Shown one piece after another: positions 1 through 7,137 of a DNA stretch of 58,340 bases. Under the pieces are notes generated by a model. That model ran no database searches, was not told where the DNA came from, and worked only from the letters and a program-made list of their open reading frames with translations. Origin of the DNA: Planctomycetota bacterium (GTDB taxonomy: Bacteria; Planctomycetota; Phycisphaerae; Sedimentisphaerales; Anaerobacaceae); assembly GCA_023135865.1 (NCBI GenBank), contig JAGLSG010000022.1, positions 1 through 58,340 on the forward strand. Direction: 5' to 3'. How positions within the stretch are numbered: position 1 is the first letter of the stretch; every line of letters starts with the position of its first letter. A program made the position numbers and the translations under genes.

Positions 1-1743
1 ATGCAGGATATGGAATTTACCATTCAGGAAAAGAAGCTCTATATTCTGCAGACAAGAGGCGGCAAACGAACGGCGGCGGCAGCAGTTAAAGTTGCTGTTG
101 ATATGGTTGCTGAAAAAATGATTTCCAAAAAAGAAGCTGTAACAAGAGTCGAGCCGGAGCAATTAGACCGACTTTTGCATCCGCATTTTGACCCTAAAGC
201 AAAACGAAATGTTTTTGCAAAGGGTCTCCCTGCTTCGCCTGGAGCAGCTGTCGGACGGGTGGTATTTGATGCCGATACAGCTGAAGAGTGGAACAAAAAA
301 GGCAAAAAAGTTATCCTCGTTAGAATCGAAACCAGTCCTGAAGACATTGGCGGAATGGATGCTGCTGTTGGTATTTTGACAGCTCGCGGCGGAATGACAA
401 GTCACGCAGCTGTGGTTGCTCGCGGAATGGGCAAATGCTGCGTAGCCGGTGTTAATGAACTGCACATAAATTACAACGCCAAAAAATTAACCGTTGGTAA
501 GCTGATAATCAAAGAGGGCGACTGGCTTAGTATGGACGGAACAAGTGGTGAAGTTATGACCGGTCAACTTGCTACAGTTGAAGCAAAACTCAGCGGTGAA
601 TTTAATGAATTTATGACGATTTGTGACGGCATTCGTAAACTTGGCGTTCGCACAAATGCCGACACACCAGAAGATGCAAAAAGAGCGAGAGATTTCGGAG
701 CTGAAGGAATCGGCCTTTGCCGAACGGAACATATGTTCTTTGAAGGCAATCGAATCTGGGCTGTTCGCCAGATGATTCTCGCAGCTGACGGCTATGCGAA
801 TATGCTGACCGAGCTTGAAGCCGCGCAAAATCAAAAAGATGAAAAATTAATTGCGAAAAAATATGCAATTGCCAAAAAACAATTTGAAGGTGCATTGAAG
901 AAACTTTTGCCGTATCAGCGAAACGATTTTGAAGGCATCTTTGAAGCTATGGCCGGACTGCCTGTAACTGTTCGTTTGCTTGACCCGCCGCTGCACGAAT
1001 TTTTGCCGCAGGACAAAGCAAATCAGGCAGAAATGGCAAAACGGCTCGGCGTTAAACCGGCTGTTATAAAAGCCAAAGTCGAGCAGCTTCACGAATTCAA
1101 TCCGATGCTCGGCCATCGCGGCTGCCGTCTCGCAATTAGTTACCCAGCCATCGGCCGTATGCAGGCAAGGGCAATTATTGAAGCGGCTTTGAACGTTAAG
1201 AAAAAAGGCAAAATCGTTCTGCCGGAAATAATGATTCCGCTGGTTGGCTCGGTTGAGGAATTAAAGCTCGTCAAAGCTGACATTCTCGATGAAATCAAAA
1301 CTGTTTTCAAAGAGCGAAAAGATAAAATCAAATATATGATTGGCACAATGATTGAGGTTCCGAGAGCCGCACTTACCGCTGACGAAATTGCAAAGGAAGC
1401 TGAGTTCTTTAGCTTTGGAACAAACGATTTAACGCAAATGGCTATGGGCTTTTCACGTGACGATGCCGGCAAATTCCTCGGCGATTATGTCGAAAAGGGA
1501 ATTTATGCTGCTGACCCATTTGCAAAGCTTGACCAGACCGGCGTTGGCAAACTGGTTGAGATGGCTACTAAGCTCGGCCGCAAGACCAAGAAGAAATTGA
1601 AGGTTGGCATTTGTGGCGAGCATGGCGGCGAACCGGATAGTATTGAGTTCTGCCATAAGGTAGGAATGAATTATGTTTCCTGTTCACCGTTTAGAGTTCC
1701 GATTGCGAGATTAGCTGCAGCTCAAGCTGTAGTGAAATCGTAA
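1..1743 (+). CDS. ppdK: Pyruvate,phosphate dikinase, C-terminal part (5' end outside window)
   Basis: This enzyme interconverts pyruvate + ATP + Pi and PEP + AMP + PPi in the cytoplasm. The visible 580 residues start inside the gene. The first residues match the family's internal region just before the 'QTR.GKRTAAAA' stretch, so the ATG at base 1 is not the true start; a complete family member has about 870-900 residues. The swivelling phosphohistidine domain carries GGMTSHAAVVARG, with the acceptor His at residue 135. The PEP/pyruvate-binding TIM barrel follows from about residue 215, with FGTNDLTQM and the catalytic Cys538 in GICGEHGGEP. No frameshift or missing motif is seen in the visible part. 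A strong intrinsic terminator lies 60 bases after the stop. The family assignment is very secure; only the 5' boundary is unknown. Confidence 0.96.
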   Translation: MQDMEFTIQEKKLYILQTRGGKRTAAAAVKVAVDMVAEKMISKKEAVTRVEPEQLDRLLHPHFDPKAKRNVFAKGLPASPGAAVGRVVFDADTAEEWNKKGKKVILVRIETSPEDIGGMDAAVGILTARGGMTSHAAVVARGMGKCCVAGVNELHINYNAKKLTVGKLIIKEGDWLSMDGTSGEVMTGQLATVEAKLSGEFNEFMTICDGIRKLGVRTNADTPEDAKRARDFGAEGIGLCRTEHMFFEGNRIWAVRQMILAADGYANMLTELEAAQNQKDEKLIAKKYAIAKKQFEGALKKLLPYQRNDFEGIFEAMAGLPVTVRLLDPPLHEFLPQDKANQAEMAKRLGVKPAVIKAKVEQLHEFNPMLGHRGCRLAISYPAIGRMQARAIIEAALNVKKKGKIVLPEIMIPLVGSVEELKLVKADILDEIKTVFKERKDKIKYMIGTMIEVPRAALTADEIAKEAEFFSFGTNDLTQMAMGFSRDDAGKFLGDYVEKGIYAADPFAKLDQTGVGKLVEMATKLGRKTKKKLKVGICGEHGGEPDSIEFCHKVGMNYVSCSPFRVPIARLAAAQAVVKS

Positions 1744-1805
1744 CTCGTCGCCCGTAGTTCGTAACTCGTATTGCGTGATGTGTGAAGCGTAACTTGTATT
1801 TTGAA

Positions 1806-1838
1806 AAGCCCTGCTGATTTTCAGCAGGGCTTGTTTTA
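1806..1838 (+). terminator. Intrinsic terminator of ppdK
   Basis: A perfect 12-bp stem (AAGCCCTGCTGA, three-base loop, TCAGCAGGGCTT) is followed by GTTTTATT. It sits 62 bases after the ppdK stop codon and fits a Rho-independent terminator. Confidence 0.85.
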
Positions 1839-1889
1839 TTGGAAATTGACAATAGTTTCAATTCGTGGGATAAAGTCTCCCTGTAAACT

Positions 1890-1917
1890 GCCCCAGCCAC
1901 AGGTGCTGGGGCTAATC
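1890..1917 (-). repeat. REP hairpin, CCCCAGC type, left flank of RAYT 1
   Basis: The hairpin GCCCCAGC-cacaggt-GCTGGGGC is followed by TAATC, so read on the minus strand it has a 5' GATTAG foot and then the stem. A copy in the opposite orientation lies at 2442-2469, so the two bracket the transposase gene as an inverted pair. Near-identical copies occur at 7303-7330, 8206-8233 and about 48715-48741. Confidence 0.85.
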
Positions 1918-1997
1918 AAAAAACATAAGTGAAAATAATATCATCAATAATCAGTTATAAATTGTAAAAAAACAACATATAATCTATCATCTAAACC

Positions 1998-2447
1998 ATG
2001 TCGAAAATCGTTGGATATATGTTGACGTGGACAACATACGGCAGCTGGCTGCCGGGCGACAAAAGAGGTTATGTAGAAAACGGCAAAATTCTATTGGGCA
2101 ATGAAAATATTTTGCAGAGGAATAAAGAACGGCAAAAATCAAACAATGTAAAACTCAATTCAAAAGAAAAACAAATTGTAAATAAAGCAGTTTTATCCGA
2201 AGCAGAAAAAATCGGCCAACACATAGAAGCACTGGTAATTTATTCAAATCATGTTCATATACTCACACGTCCTCATAAAGGATCACTCGAAGAAATAGTA
2301 AGCAGATATAAAAGTATAACTACGAGAGCACTTTGGGAAAATGGCCGGACAGGTCGAATATGGACAAAAGGTTATGACAAGCAATTTTGTTTTACAGAGG
2401 ATGATATTAAAAAAAGAACTCGGTATATTAAAAATCACAAGGATTAG
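1998..2447 (+). CDS. REP-associated tyrosine transposase (RAYT / TnpA_REP, Y1 family) 1
   Basis: This 149-aa protein belongs to the IS200/IS605-like Y1 HUH superfamily that acts on single-stranded REP hairpins. It opens with the RAYT-typical pattern 'LTWTTYGSWLPGD'. The HUH metal motif is H85-V-H87 and the nucleophile is Tyr143 in TRYIKNH. The protein ends six residues after Tyr143, shorter than many RAYTs, which continue as 'YIxxNPxKAG'. Its TAG stop (2445-2447) is part of the TTAG foot of the downstream REP, so repeat and gene end are physically fused. Inverted REP copies flank it, as expected for a self-associated REP/RAYT unit. In other bacteria RAYTs are usually single-copy and domesticated. 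Activity here is inferred from intact HUH and Tyr residues only. Confidence 0.9.
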   Translation: MSKIVGYMLTWTTYGSWLPGDKRGYVENGKILLGNENILQRNKERQKSNNVKLNSKEKQIVNKAVLSEAEKIGQHIEALVIYSNHVHILTRPHKGSLEEIVSRYKSITTRALWENGRTGRIWTKGYDKQFCFTEDDIKKRTRYIKNHKD

Positions 2448-2469
2448 CCCCAGCACCTGTGGCTGGGGC
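2442..2469 (+). repeat. REP hairpin, CCCCAGC type, right flank of RAYT 1
   Basis: The sequence is GATTAG followed by the stem GCCCCAGC-acctgtg-GCTGGGGC. It is the inverted partner of 1890-1917, with the same stem and the complementary loop. Bases 2445-2447 double as the transposase stop codon. Confidence 0.85.
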
Positions 2470-2633
2470 AGAATAATTTGAACATTTTAGATTGCGTCAT
2501 TCATATATATAATAACAAACTGAATGCCATTTATTAATAAATAGGAAATCAGAAAAATGGAACAAAAAATTGTGAACTACTACAGCGTTTTGAAATATAA
2601 AGAGCGATGATTTGCTCAATTGCCAATGGCATA

Positions 2634-2661
2634 TTGACAAAAAGGCCAGTTCAGATACAAT
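2634..2661 (+). promoter_or_regulatory. Sigma70-type promoter of tRNA-His
   Basis: TTGACA (2634-2639) and TACAAT (2656-2661) are separated by 16 bp. The tRNA begins 28 bases further on. This is close to consensus, as expected for a stable-RNA gene. Confidence 0.75.
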
Positions 2662-2689
2662 GGAGCAGATTCGAGTTATTAGCTTTTAT

Positions 2690-2764
2690 GGTGAGAGTAG
2701 CTCAGCTGGTTAGAGCACTGGATTGTGGATCCAGGGGTCGCGGGTTCGAATCCCGTCTTTCACC
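2690..2764 (+). tRNA. tRNA-His (anticodon GTG)
   Basis: The cloverleaf is complete. The acceptor stem is GTGAGAG/CTTTCAC and the D arm is GCTC...GAGC. The anticodon stem CTGGA/TCCAG encloses TTGTGGA, with anticodon GTG. The variable loop has five bases, and the T arm is GCGGG-TTCGAAT-CCCGT. A G at 2690 can pair with C73 (2764), giving the extra G-1:C73 pair diagnostic of tRNA-His. CCA is not encoded. A promoter lies upstream. Two decayed copies of the 3' end follow before the terminator at 3101-3138. Confidence 0.95.
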
Positions 2765-3092
2765 CTTAGCATAACTTCAAGCAGCGTAACTTTGCAAATT
2801 GTCAGCTGAATGAATTATGCGATTTAAGGGATGAGAACACGCCTGATGCGCAGCAGTTAGCGGGTTTGACATGCCGAAGGCAGGCCTCGTGTCTTCCGAG
2901 AATCCCGTCTTTCACCCTTAGTATAATTTTAGAAAGTGTGGCTTTGCAAATTGTCAGCTGGATGAATTATGCGATTTAAGGGATGAGAACACGCCTAATG
3001 CGAGCGGGTTTGGCGCGCAGCGGAGCGGAGAGCCGCAAGGCGTGGGCCGTGTGCAAAGCGAAGGGCTGCGAAGCAAATCTCGTCTTTCACCA
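2748..3092 (+). repeat. Tandem decayed copies of the tRNA-His 3' end and flank
   Basis: The tRNA 3' segment GAATCCCGTCTTTCACCC at 2748-2765 recurs exactly at 2900-2917 and imperfectly at about 3075-3092. Between copies lies a conserved spacer containing TTTGCAAATTGTCAGCTG, then ATGAATTATGCGATTTAAGG and GATGAGAACACGCCT (about 2790-2856 and 2942-2996). The units are about 150 and 175 bp. The T-loop sequence and anticodon arm are no longer intact in copies 2 and 3. This reads as a tandemly duplicated tRNA region in which only the first copy is functional. Confidence 0.8.
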
Positions 3093-3100
3093 TTGTACAA

Positions 3101-3138
3101 AAAAAGGACAAGTCGAAATGGCTTGTCCTTTTTATTTA
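3101..3138 (+). terminator. Intrinsic terminator after the tRNA-His repeat array
   Basis: The stem AAAAAGGACAAG / CTTGTCCTTTTT (3101-3112, 3122-3133) with a 9-base loop is followed by ATTT. It lies at the end of the third tRNA-like copy, so the transcript from 2670 probably runs through all copies. Confidence 0.8.
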
Positions 3139-3349
3139 AGAATAATTTGCAGACCAAAACAAATAAAAAAACTAAAATCAGCTATCTGCCGCAGGCGGAT
3201 TCCGCAATTTTACGTTTTAAACTTTGAATTTTGCACTAAAAAAGATTGGCCCCTCCTCCCTCGAAGGGGCCTTGTAAGACCTTGAATACCAAAAGGCCAT
3301 AAAAACTATTCAAACTTAAATAATCTGTTACGGCTTTGGGATGTGATTC

Positions 3350-3585
3350 TCAATAGTAGTATAAACAACCGTTTACAAAAAACTCGTTTTTATCACTGCA
3401 GACCGCTACACCTAAAACACTGCTTTTTTCGATATAACTGTCAATTTGTTTTGTACTGCTGTCGATATTTCGGACGGCAACATCATTAGCGTCATCGTAG
3501 CTGGCCTGGAGTTTGGCTTTTGCCGAACCGCAAACACACAATATACACAACACTATTAAAAACAATCTTTTCGTAATTTTTTCAT
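3350..3585 (-). pseudogene. Small secreted protein gene with a start-proximal frameshift
   Basis: On the minus strand, CGGAGGA precedes an ATG at 3585, but that frame stops after nine codons. The adjacent frame is open to the TGA at 3350. It encodes a hydrophobic signal-like stretch (LFLIVLCILCVCGSAKA) and a 50-residue tail, LQASYDDANDVAVRN onward. Adding one A to the A6 run just after the ATG joins the two frames into a typical signal peptide beginning MKKITKRLFLI. The most economical reading is a one-base deletion in a homopolymer, either a real mutation or a sequencing/assembly error. If intact, the product would be about 78 aa and exported. No family is recognised. A TTG at 3565 could also serve as start but lacks a placed ribosome site. 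Confidence 0.5.
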
Positions 3586-3686
3586 TTCACCAATCCTCCG
3601 ATTTGGCCTGCATCTTCGTCTGCCGGGCTTCGGCTTTAAAGCCCGGCAGACATCCTTACTTTTCATCACCTTCACTACTATTTACT

Positions 3687-3990
3687 CACGGCTTTACTCC
3701 AAACCGTGCTGGCCATCGCGCTGGGTCTTTTTGTACTTTAACCCAGCGAAGAAGAGGGGAGAGAGTTTATTTAATCTTACTAAAGCTATTTATTATTATC
3801 ACGGCTCGGCCGTGTTTAACATCGCGCTGGGCATTTTGCACTTAACCCAGCGAAGAAGAGGGGAGAGAGTTTTTAAGCCCTTAACTAAAACTACTTATCA
3901 CTATCACGGCTCAGCCGTGTTGGCTTTCTCGCCGGGCTTCCTTAACCGCTTTATTTTAAGGTTTTTGGTTAACAAGCCCAGCTGGGGGGG
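3687..3990. repeat. Three tandem ~105-113-bp units with conserved hairpins
   Basis: Units begin at about 3687, 3800 and 3905. Each starts with a CACGG...CCGTG hairpin: CACGGCTTTACTCCAAACCGTG with a long loop, CACGGC-tcg-GCCGTG, and CACGGCT-c-AGCCGTG. Units 1 and 2 continue with CATCGCGCTGGG...CCCAGCG (a second hairpin) and then GAAGAAGAGGGGAGAGAGTTT (3749-3767, 3853-3873). The third unit decays into AACAAGCCCAGC and a G10 run. Stem changes are compensated between units, suggesting structural constraint. No convincing ORF covers this stretch. Confidence 0.6.
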
Positions 3991-4104
3991 GGGAAGAAAA
4001 CTCCTCTTGAGCATCGCCCTGTTAGAAAGCTTTTACAGCTTCCTTTGCAGAGCATATAATTATCGCAACTTTCAATAAGCTGCGTAGCTCTCGTCCAACA
4101 GCGT

Positions 4105-4530
4105 TTACAGTTTTTCAGTTTTTACTATTTTTTTGGCAGCTGTCGATATGGATTTTATTGCCACGACATTTTTCAAGCCGAGCACATTCGACACTGTTTT
4201 TCGAAAGAGTTCGTCGCTGGCCTGGTCGGTCAGAACCGCTGAGCTTCCGATGCTTCTCGCTGCGATTTCCTGCCGGCTGTCTCCTGCTTTAACGAACACT
4301 ATCGTTGGAATGTCTGGCTTGATGGCCTTTAGTTTTTTTAGAAATCGGCCGTCCTCCATATCATCGAGATTCCAATTACTGATAACGCTGTCCACTTTTT
4401 TATTTTTCAAAGAACACACTGCTTCGGCACCGGTTTTCATTTTCACGAGTTGTATTGGCAGCTCTTTAAGAACTTCGTTTCTTCCATCAATGCCGACTGT
4501 CATCACCGTTGCTCGTATAAGTACAATCAT
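4105..4530 (-). CDS. Response-regulator receiver-like protein lacking the phospho-acceptor Asp
   Basis: This 141-aa protein has the alternating beta/alpha pattern of a CheY-type receiver, with no output domain. The segment VDSVISNWNLDDMEDGRFL aligns with the region around the phospho-acceptor in receivers, classically 'V(I/L)SDWNMPxMDG'. The acceptor position is Asn52 here instead of Asp. The strand-5 Lys is also not evident: 'SSAVLTDQAS' stands where KP is expected. It therefore looks like a pseudo-receiver that cannot be phosphorylated in the standard way. About 20 basic C-terminal residues (AAKKIVKTEKL) extend past the domain. It is a monocistronic minus-strand gene with no histidine kinase nearby. 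The fold is fairly sure; function is unknown. Confidence 0.75.
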   Translation of the reverse strand: MIVLIRATVMTVGIDGRNEVLKELPIQLVKMKTGAEAVCSLKNKKVDSVISNWNLDDMEDGRFLKKLKAIKPDIPTIVFVKAGDSRQEIAARSIGSSAVLTDQASDELFRKTVSNVLGLKNVVAIKSISTAAKKIVKTEKL

Positions 4531-5013
4531 TCCGTTACCTGAGTTTTTCCCATTCCTTTATCATTTCTTTTTTTTCGTATTTCGATGTTCTAATAAGCGA
4601 AGTGTGTGCCAGCTTTTTGTTTTGTGGAAATAAAATTTTTAACTGCTTTTATTGCAGTCGGTTACGTGTTGCGATTTTTTTATTTGCGTGCCGAGTGCTT
4701 TTGTTGTGAATTGACTATTATAGCCGGTGTTTATTGGGATTTTTTAATATAAGTTTTTGTGATTTTGGTAGTTGTGTTTTTACTGACCGTTTTGGCTATT
4801 GGTAACCATTTTGGCTGGTGGAAAATAGTTGCTCGTTGTTAGTTGCTGGCCTGCCCTGAGCACAGTCGAAGGGGTGATGCGTGAAGCGTATTTATACTGA
4901 GCAAGGTCGAAGTAGTCGAATGGGTATTGCGTGCCTAATCCTGCCATCGCTGTAACAAATAACAAACAATGGGAGCTGAATCTGGTTATCCACGAAACCA
5001 GTTGACTTATTCG
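4531..5013. other. Gene-free stretch between pseudo-receiver and restriction-modification operon
   Basis: No supported ORF is seen. The segment 4840-4935 carries fragments of repeat types seen elsewhere in the window: CCCTGAGCACAGTCGAAGG (4854-4872), GATGCGTGAAGCGTAT (4876-4891) and CTGAGCAAGGTCGAAG (4897-4912). The rest is AT-rich with no recognised structure. Confidence 0.5.
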
Positions 5014-5072
5014 TTGACGCTATGTTTTTTGGGTGCTATTATATTGACAGCAACCCTATGCCTTTAACATAG
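5014..5072 (+). promoter_or_regulatory. Promoter with nested inverted repeats upstream of the R-M operon
   Basis: TTGACG (5014-5019) and TATTAT (5037-5042) are 17 bp apart. The promoter is overlapped by two nested inverted repeats: CTATGTT (5020-5026) with AACATAG (5066-5072), and GGGTGCT (5031-5037) with AGCAACCC (5049-5056). Such symmetry over a -10 region could bind a repressor or fold in the mRNA 5' end. No controller (C) gene is seen in the operon. Confidence 0.5.
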
Positions 5073-5117
5073 TGTCATGGTGTATAGTGGGTGTAGCTCA
5101 TCTTGTCAGAGGGAAAA

Positions 5118-6416
5118 ATGGATATCCAAACAAACCATAAAATCATAAGAGGCGATAGCCGCAAAATGAAGGAATTGCAGGATAAATCTGTTCATCTTGT
5201 GATTACCTCGCCACCATATTGGCAGTTGAAAGATTATGGTACAGATAACCAAATTGGATTTAATGATAACTATGAAGATTACATAAACAATTTAAATCTT
5301 GTCTGGAAAAACTGTTATCGTGTACTTGATAATGGTTGCAGACTTTGCATCAATATTGGCGACCAGTTTGCCCGTTCTGTTTATTACGGCAGATACAAAG
5401 TTGTTCCCATAAGAACGGAAATAATAAAGTTTTGTGAGAGTGTCGGCTTTGATTATATGGGAGCAATAATCTGGCAGAAAAGGACGACAACCAATACAAC
5501 AGGCGGGGCTAGTATAATGGGGAGTTTTCCTTATCCTCGTAATGGCATTATTTCAATTGATTATGAATTTATTCTGCTTTTCAAAAAAATCGGCACACCA
5601 AATAAACCAGATGAAAAACTAAAGAAGTTGTCAAAAATAAGCAAAGAAGAATGGAAAGAATATTTTTCGGGACATTGGAATTTTGGCGGGACGAGACAGA
5701 ATGGGCATGTTGCGATGTTTCCAGAAGAACTTCCAAGGAGACTGATAAAAATGTTTGCCTTTGTAGGGGATACAATACTTGATCCGTTTCTTGGAAGCGG
5801 AACAACGTCTCTTGCTGCAAGAAATCTTGGCAGAAATTCTGTAGGTTATGAAATTAACCATGATTTTATTCCTATCATTGAAGAGAAATTGCAAGTAAAT
5901 CAACCTGATTTACTGAGGACTGAATATAAATTTACAGAACAAGGAAAGATTGACATTAGTTTTGCTGAAGAAATTCAAAAATTCCCTTATATTTTTAAGG
6001 ATTTCCATACCTTTGACAAAAAAATTGACCCCAAAAAATTACAGTTTGGTTCAAAAATATGCAAAGATAGCGTGGCGAGGCAGGAATATTATTCCGTTAA
6101 GGAAATTATAAGCCCTGAGCTTGTAAAACTGAGCAATAATTTGACGGTTCGTTTGATAGGGGTCAGAGAAAACAAAAAAGTAAATGGTAAAGCACTTGAA
6201 TTTCTTAAGCTAAAAACACAAAAGCAAAAGGTTTTTATGAAATATGATGAGAAAAAATACGACGAAAATAACCGCTTGCTTTGTTACCTTTATCTAAAAA
6301 ATAAAACCTTTCTAAATGCGCACCTTATAAAAAAAGGTCTTGCGCGGACAGATCTAAGTTTCAGCTATAAGTATAAAAATAAGTTTTCAAATATGGAGCA
6401 TAGTGGCAATGATTAG
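5118..6416 (+). CDS. DNA methyltransferase (beta class, N4-cytosine type) with C-terminal SNase-like domain
   Basis: This is the modification subunit of a type II system, transferring a methyl group from AdoMet to DNA. Motif IV is T30-S-P-P-Y-W35 and motif I is D222-P-F-L-G-S-G-T-T230. The IV-before-I order marks the beta class, and the SPPY form favours N4-cytosine methylation. After the catalytic domain, residues about 335-430 resemble the staphylococcal nuclease (TNase) fold: V-R-L-I-G-V at 344-349, then an 'ALEFL..KTQKQKVFMKYDE' strand pair, DENNRLLCYLYL and NAHLIKKGLAR. The nuclease residues equivalent to Asp40 and Glu43 are not conserved, while the two Arg positions appear kept, so the domain may bind rather than cut. 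The ATG at 5118 is chosen because GAGGG lies just upstream; an in-frame TTG at 5103 is less likely. It overlaps the nuclease gene by 8 bases. Confidence 0.88.
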   Translation: MDIQTNHKIIRGDSRKMKELQDKSVHLVITSPPYWQLKDYGTDNQIGFNDNYEDYINNLNLVWKNCYRVLDNGCRLCINIGDQFARSVYYGRYKVVPIRTEIIKFCESVGFDYMGAIIWQKRTTTNTTGGASIMGSFPYPRNGIISIDYEFILLFKKIGTPNKPDEKLKKLSKISKEEWKEYFSGHWNFGGTRQNGHVAMFPEELPRRLIKMFAFVGDTILDPFLGSGTTSLAARNLGRNSVGYEINHDFIPIIEEKLQVNQPDLLRTEYKFTEQGKIDISFAEEIQKFPYIFKDFHTFDKKIDPKKLQFGSKICKDSVARQEYYSVKEIISPELVKLSNNLTVRLIGVRENKKVNGKALEFLKLKTQKQKVFMKYDEKKYDENNRLLCYLYLKNKTFLNAHLIKKGLARTDLSFSYKYKNKFSNMEHSGND

Positions 6417-7137
6417 AGAGGGAATTGTAAAGCATGCAAAACCTTTTGGTAAAAAAGAAAAGGTTTTAAATTATGCGAGCAATACATACCAATTAACAAG
6501 GCCAGGCAAAGTTGATGCCGTTATGGCATTGATAAGAGAATGTCAGCCAAAAGCATTAGAGGAATGGGAAAAATATTATTTTGAAAAAGCATATTCAAAG
6601 GCAAAAAATAAAGTAAAAGTTACTAAAGAAACTTTAGACGAACTTGGCGAAAGATTGCATGCTAAAATTACAGAAGTAGTTATGCCGGAATGGATTGCTG
6701 CATTTAAAGACTTAACGCTGCAAGACTGTAAAGATTATATCTATGAAGTAACAATTGTTCGAACTTATGATGGATTTTTACTTGAAAAATCTGTTATTAA
6801 CGATGGGCTTGCAAAAATATTCCCTGATATTGAATTTAAGGAATCAGATACCGAACTTGATCATGCAGGAGATGTTGATTATCTTGGTTTTGTGGGTAAA
6901 AGAGCTTTTGGGGTACAGATAAAACCGATTACGGCAAATGCAAATTTTGGCAATTACAATATTTCAGATAGAATGAGTGCAAGTTTCAACGCATTTACGA
7001 ATAAATATGGTGGTAAAGTCTTCATTGTATTTTCTTCTCGTTCAGGAAGTAAGAAAATTATACAAAACGAGGATATTATCGAAGAAATAAGGAATGAAAT
7101 AGAGCAGCTGAAAAAAGAGCAAAAGCAGACAAGTTAA
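6409..7137 (+). CDS. Type II restriction endonuclease, MjaI-like family
   Basis: This 242-aa protein is encoded directly after, and overlapping, its methyltransferase. The N-terminal pattern 'NYASNTYQLTRPGKVDAVMA' and 'IRECQPKALEEWEKYYFE' is what I recognise from the MjaI restriction endonuclease family, whose founder cuts CTAG. A PD-(D/E)xK-type catalytic core is visible: D155-V-D157, then beta strands leading to Q170-I-K172 (D...QxK variant). A lysine-rich helix ends the protein. An in-frame GTG at 6403 is an alternative start; GGAG at 6395-6398 could serve either. The four- or eight-codon overlap with the methyltransferase implies translational coupling. The CTAG specificity is inferred from the family and not demonstrated. 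Confidence 0.8.
   Translation: MIREGIVKHAKPFGKKEKVLNYASNTYQLTRPGKVDAVMALIRECQPKALEEWEKYYFEKAYSKAKNKVKVTKETLDELGERLHAKITEVVMPEWIAAFKDLTLQDCKDYIYEVTIVRTYDGFLLEKSVINDGLAKIFPDIEFKESDTELDHAGDVDYLGFVGKRAFGVQIKPITANANFGNYNISDRMSASFNAFTNKYGGKVFIVFSSRSGSKKIIQNEDIIEEIRNEIEQLKKEQKQTS

Noticed and set aside
4981-4995. DnaA box (GTTATCCACG) as part of an origin
   Set aside because: A single near-match with no cluster, no dnaA/dnaN and no AT-rich unwinding element beside it.
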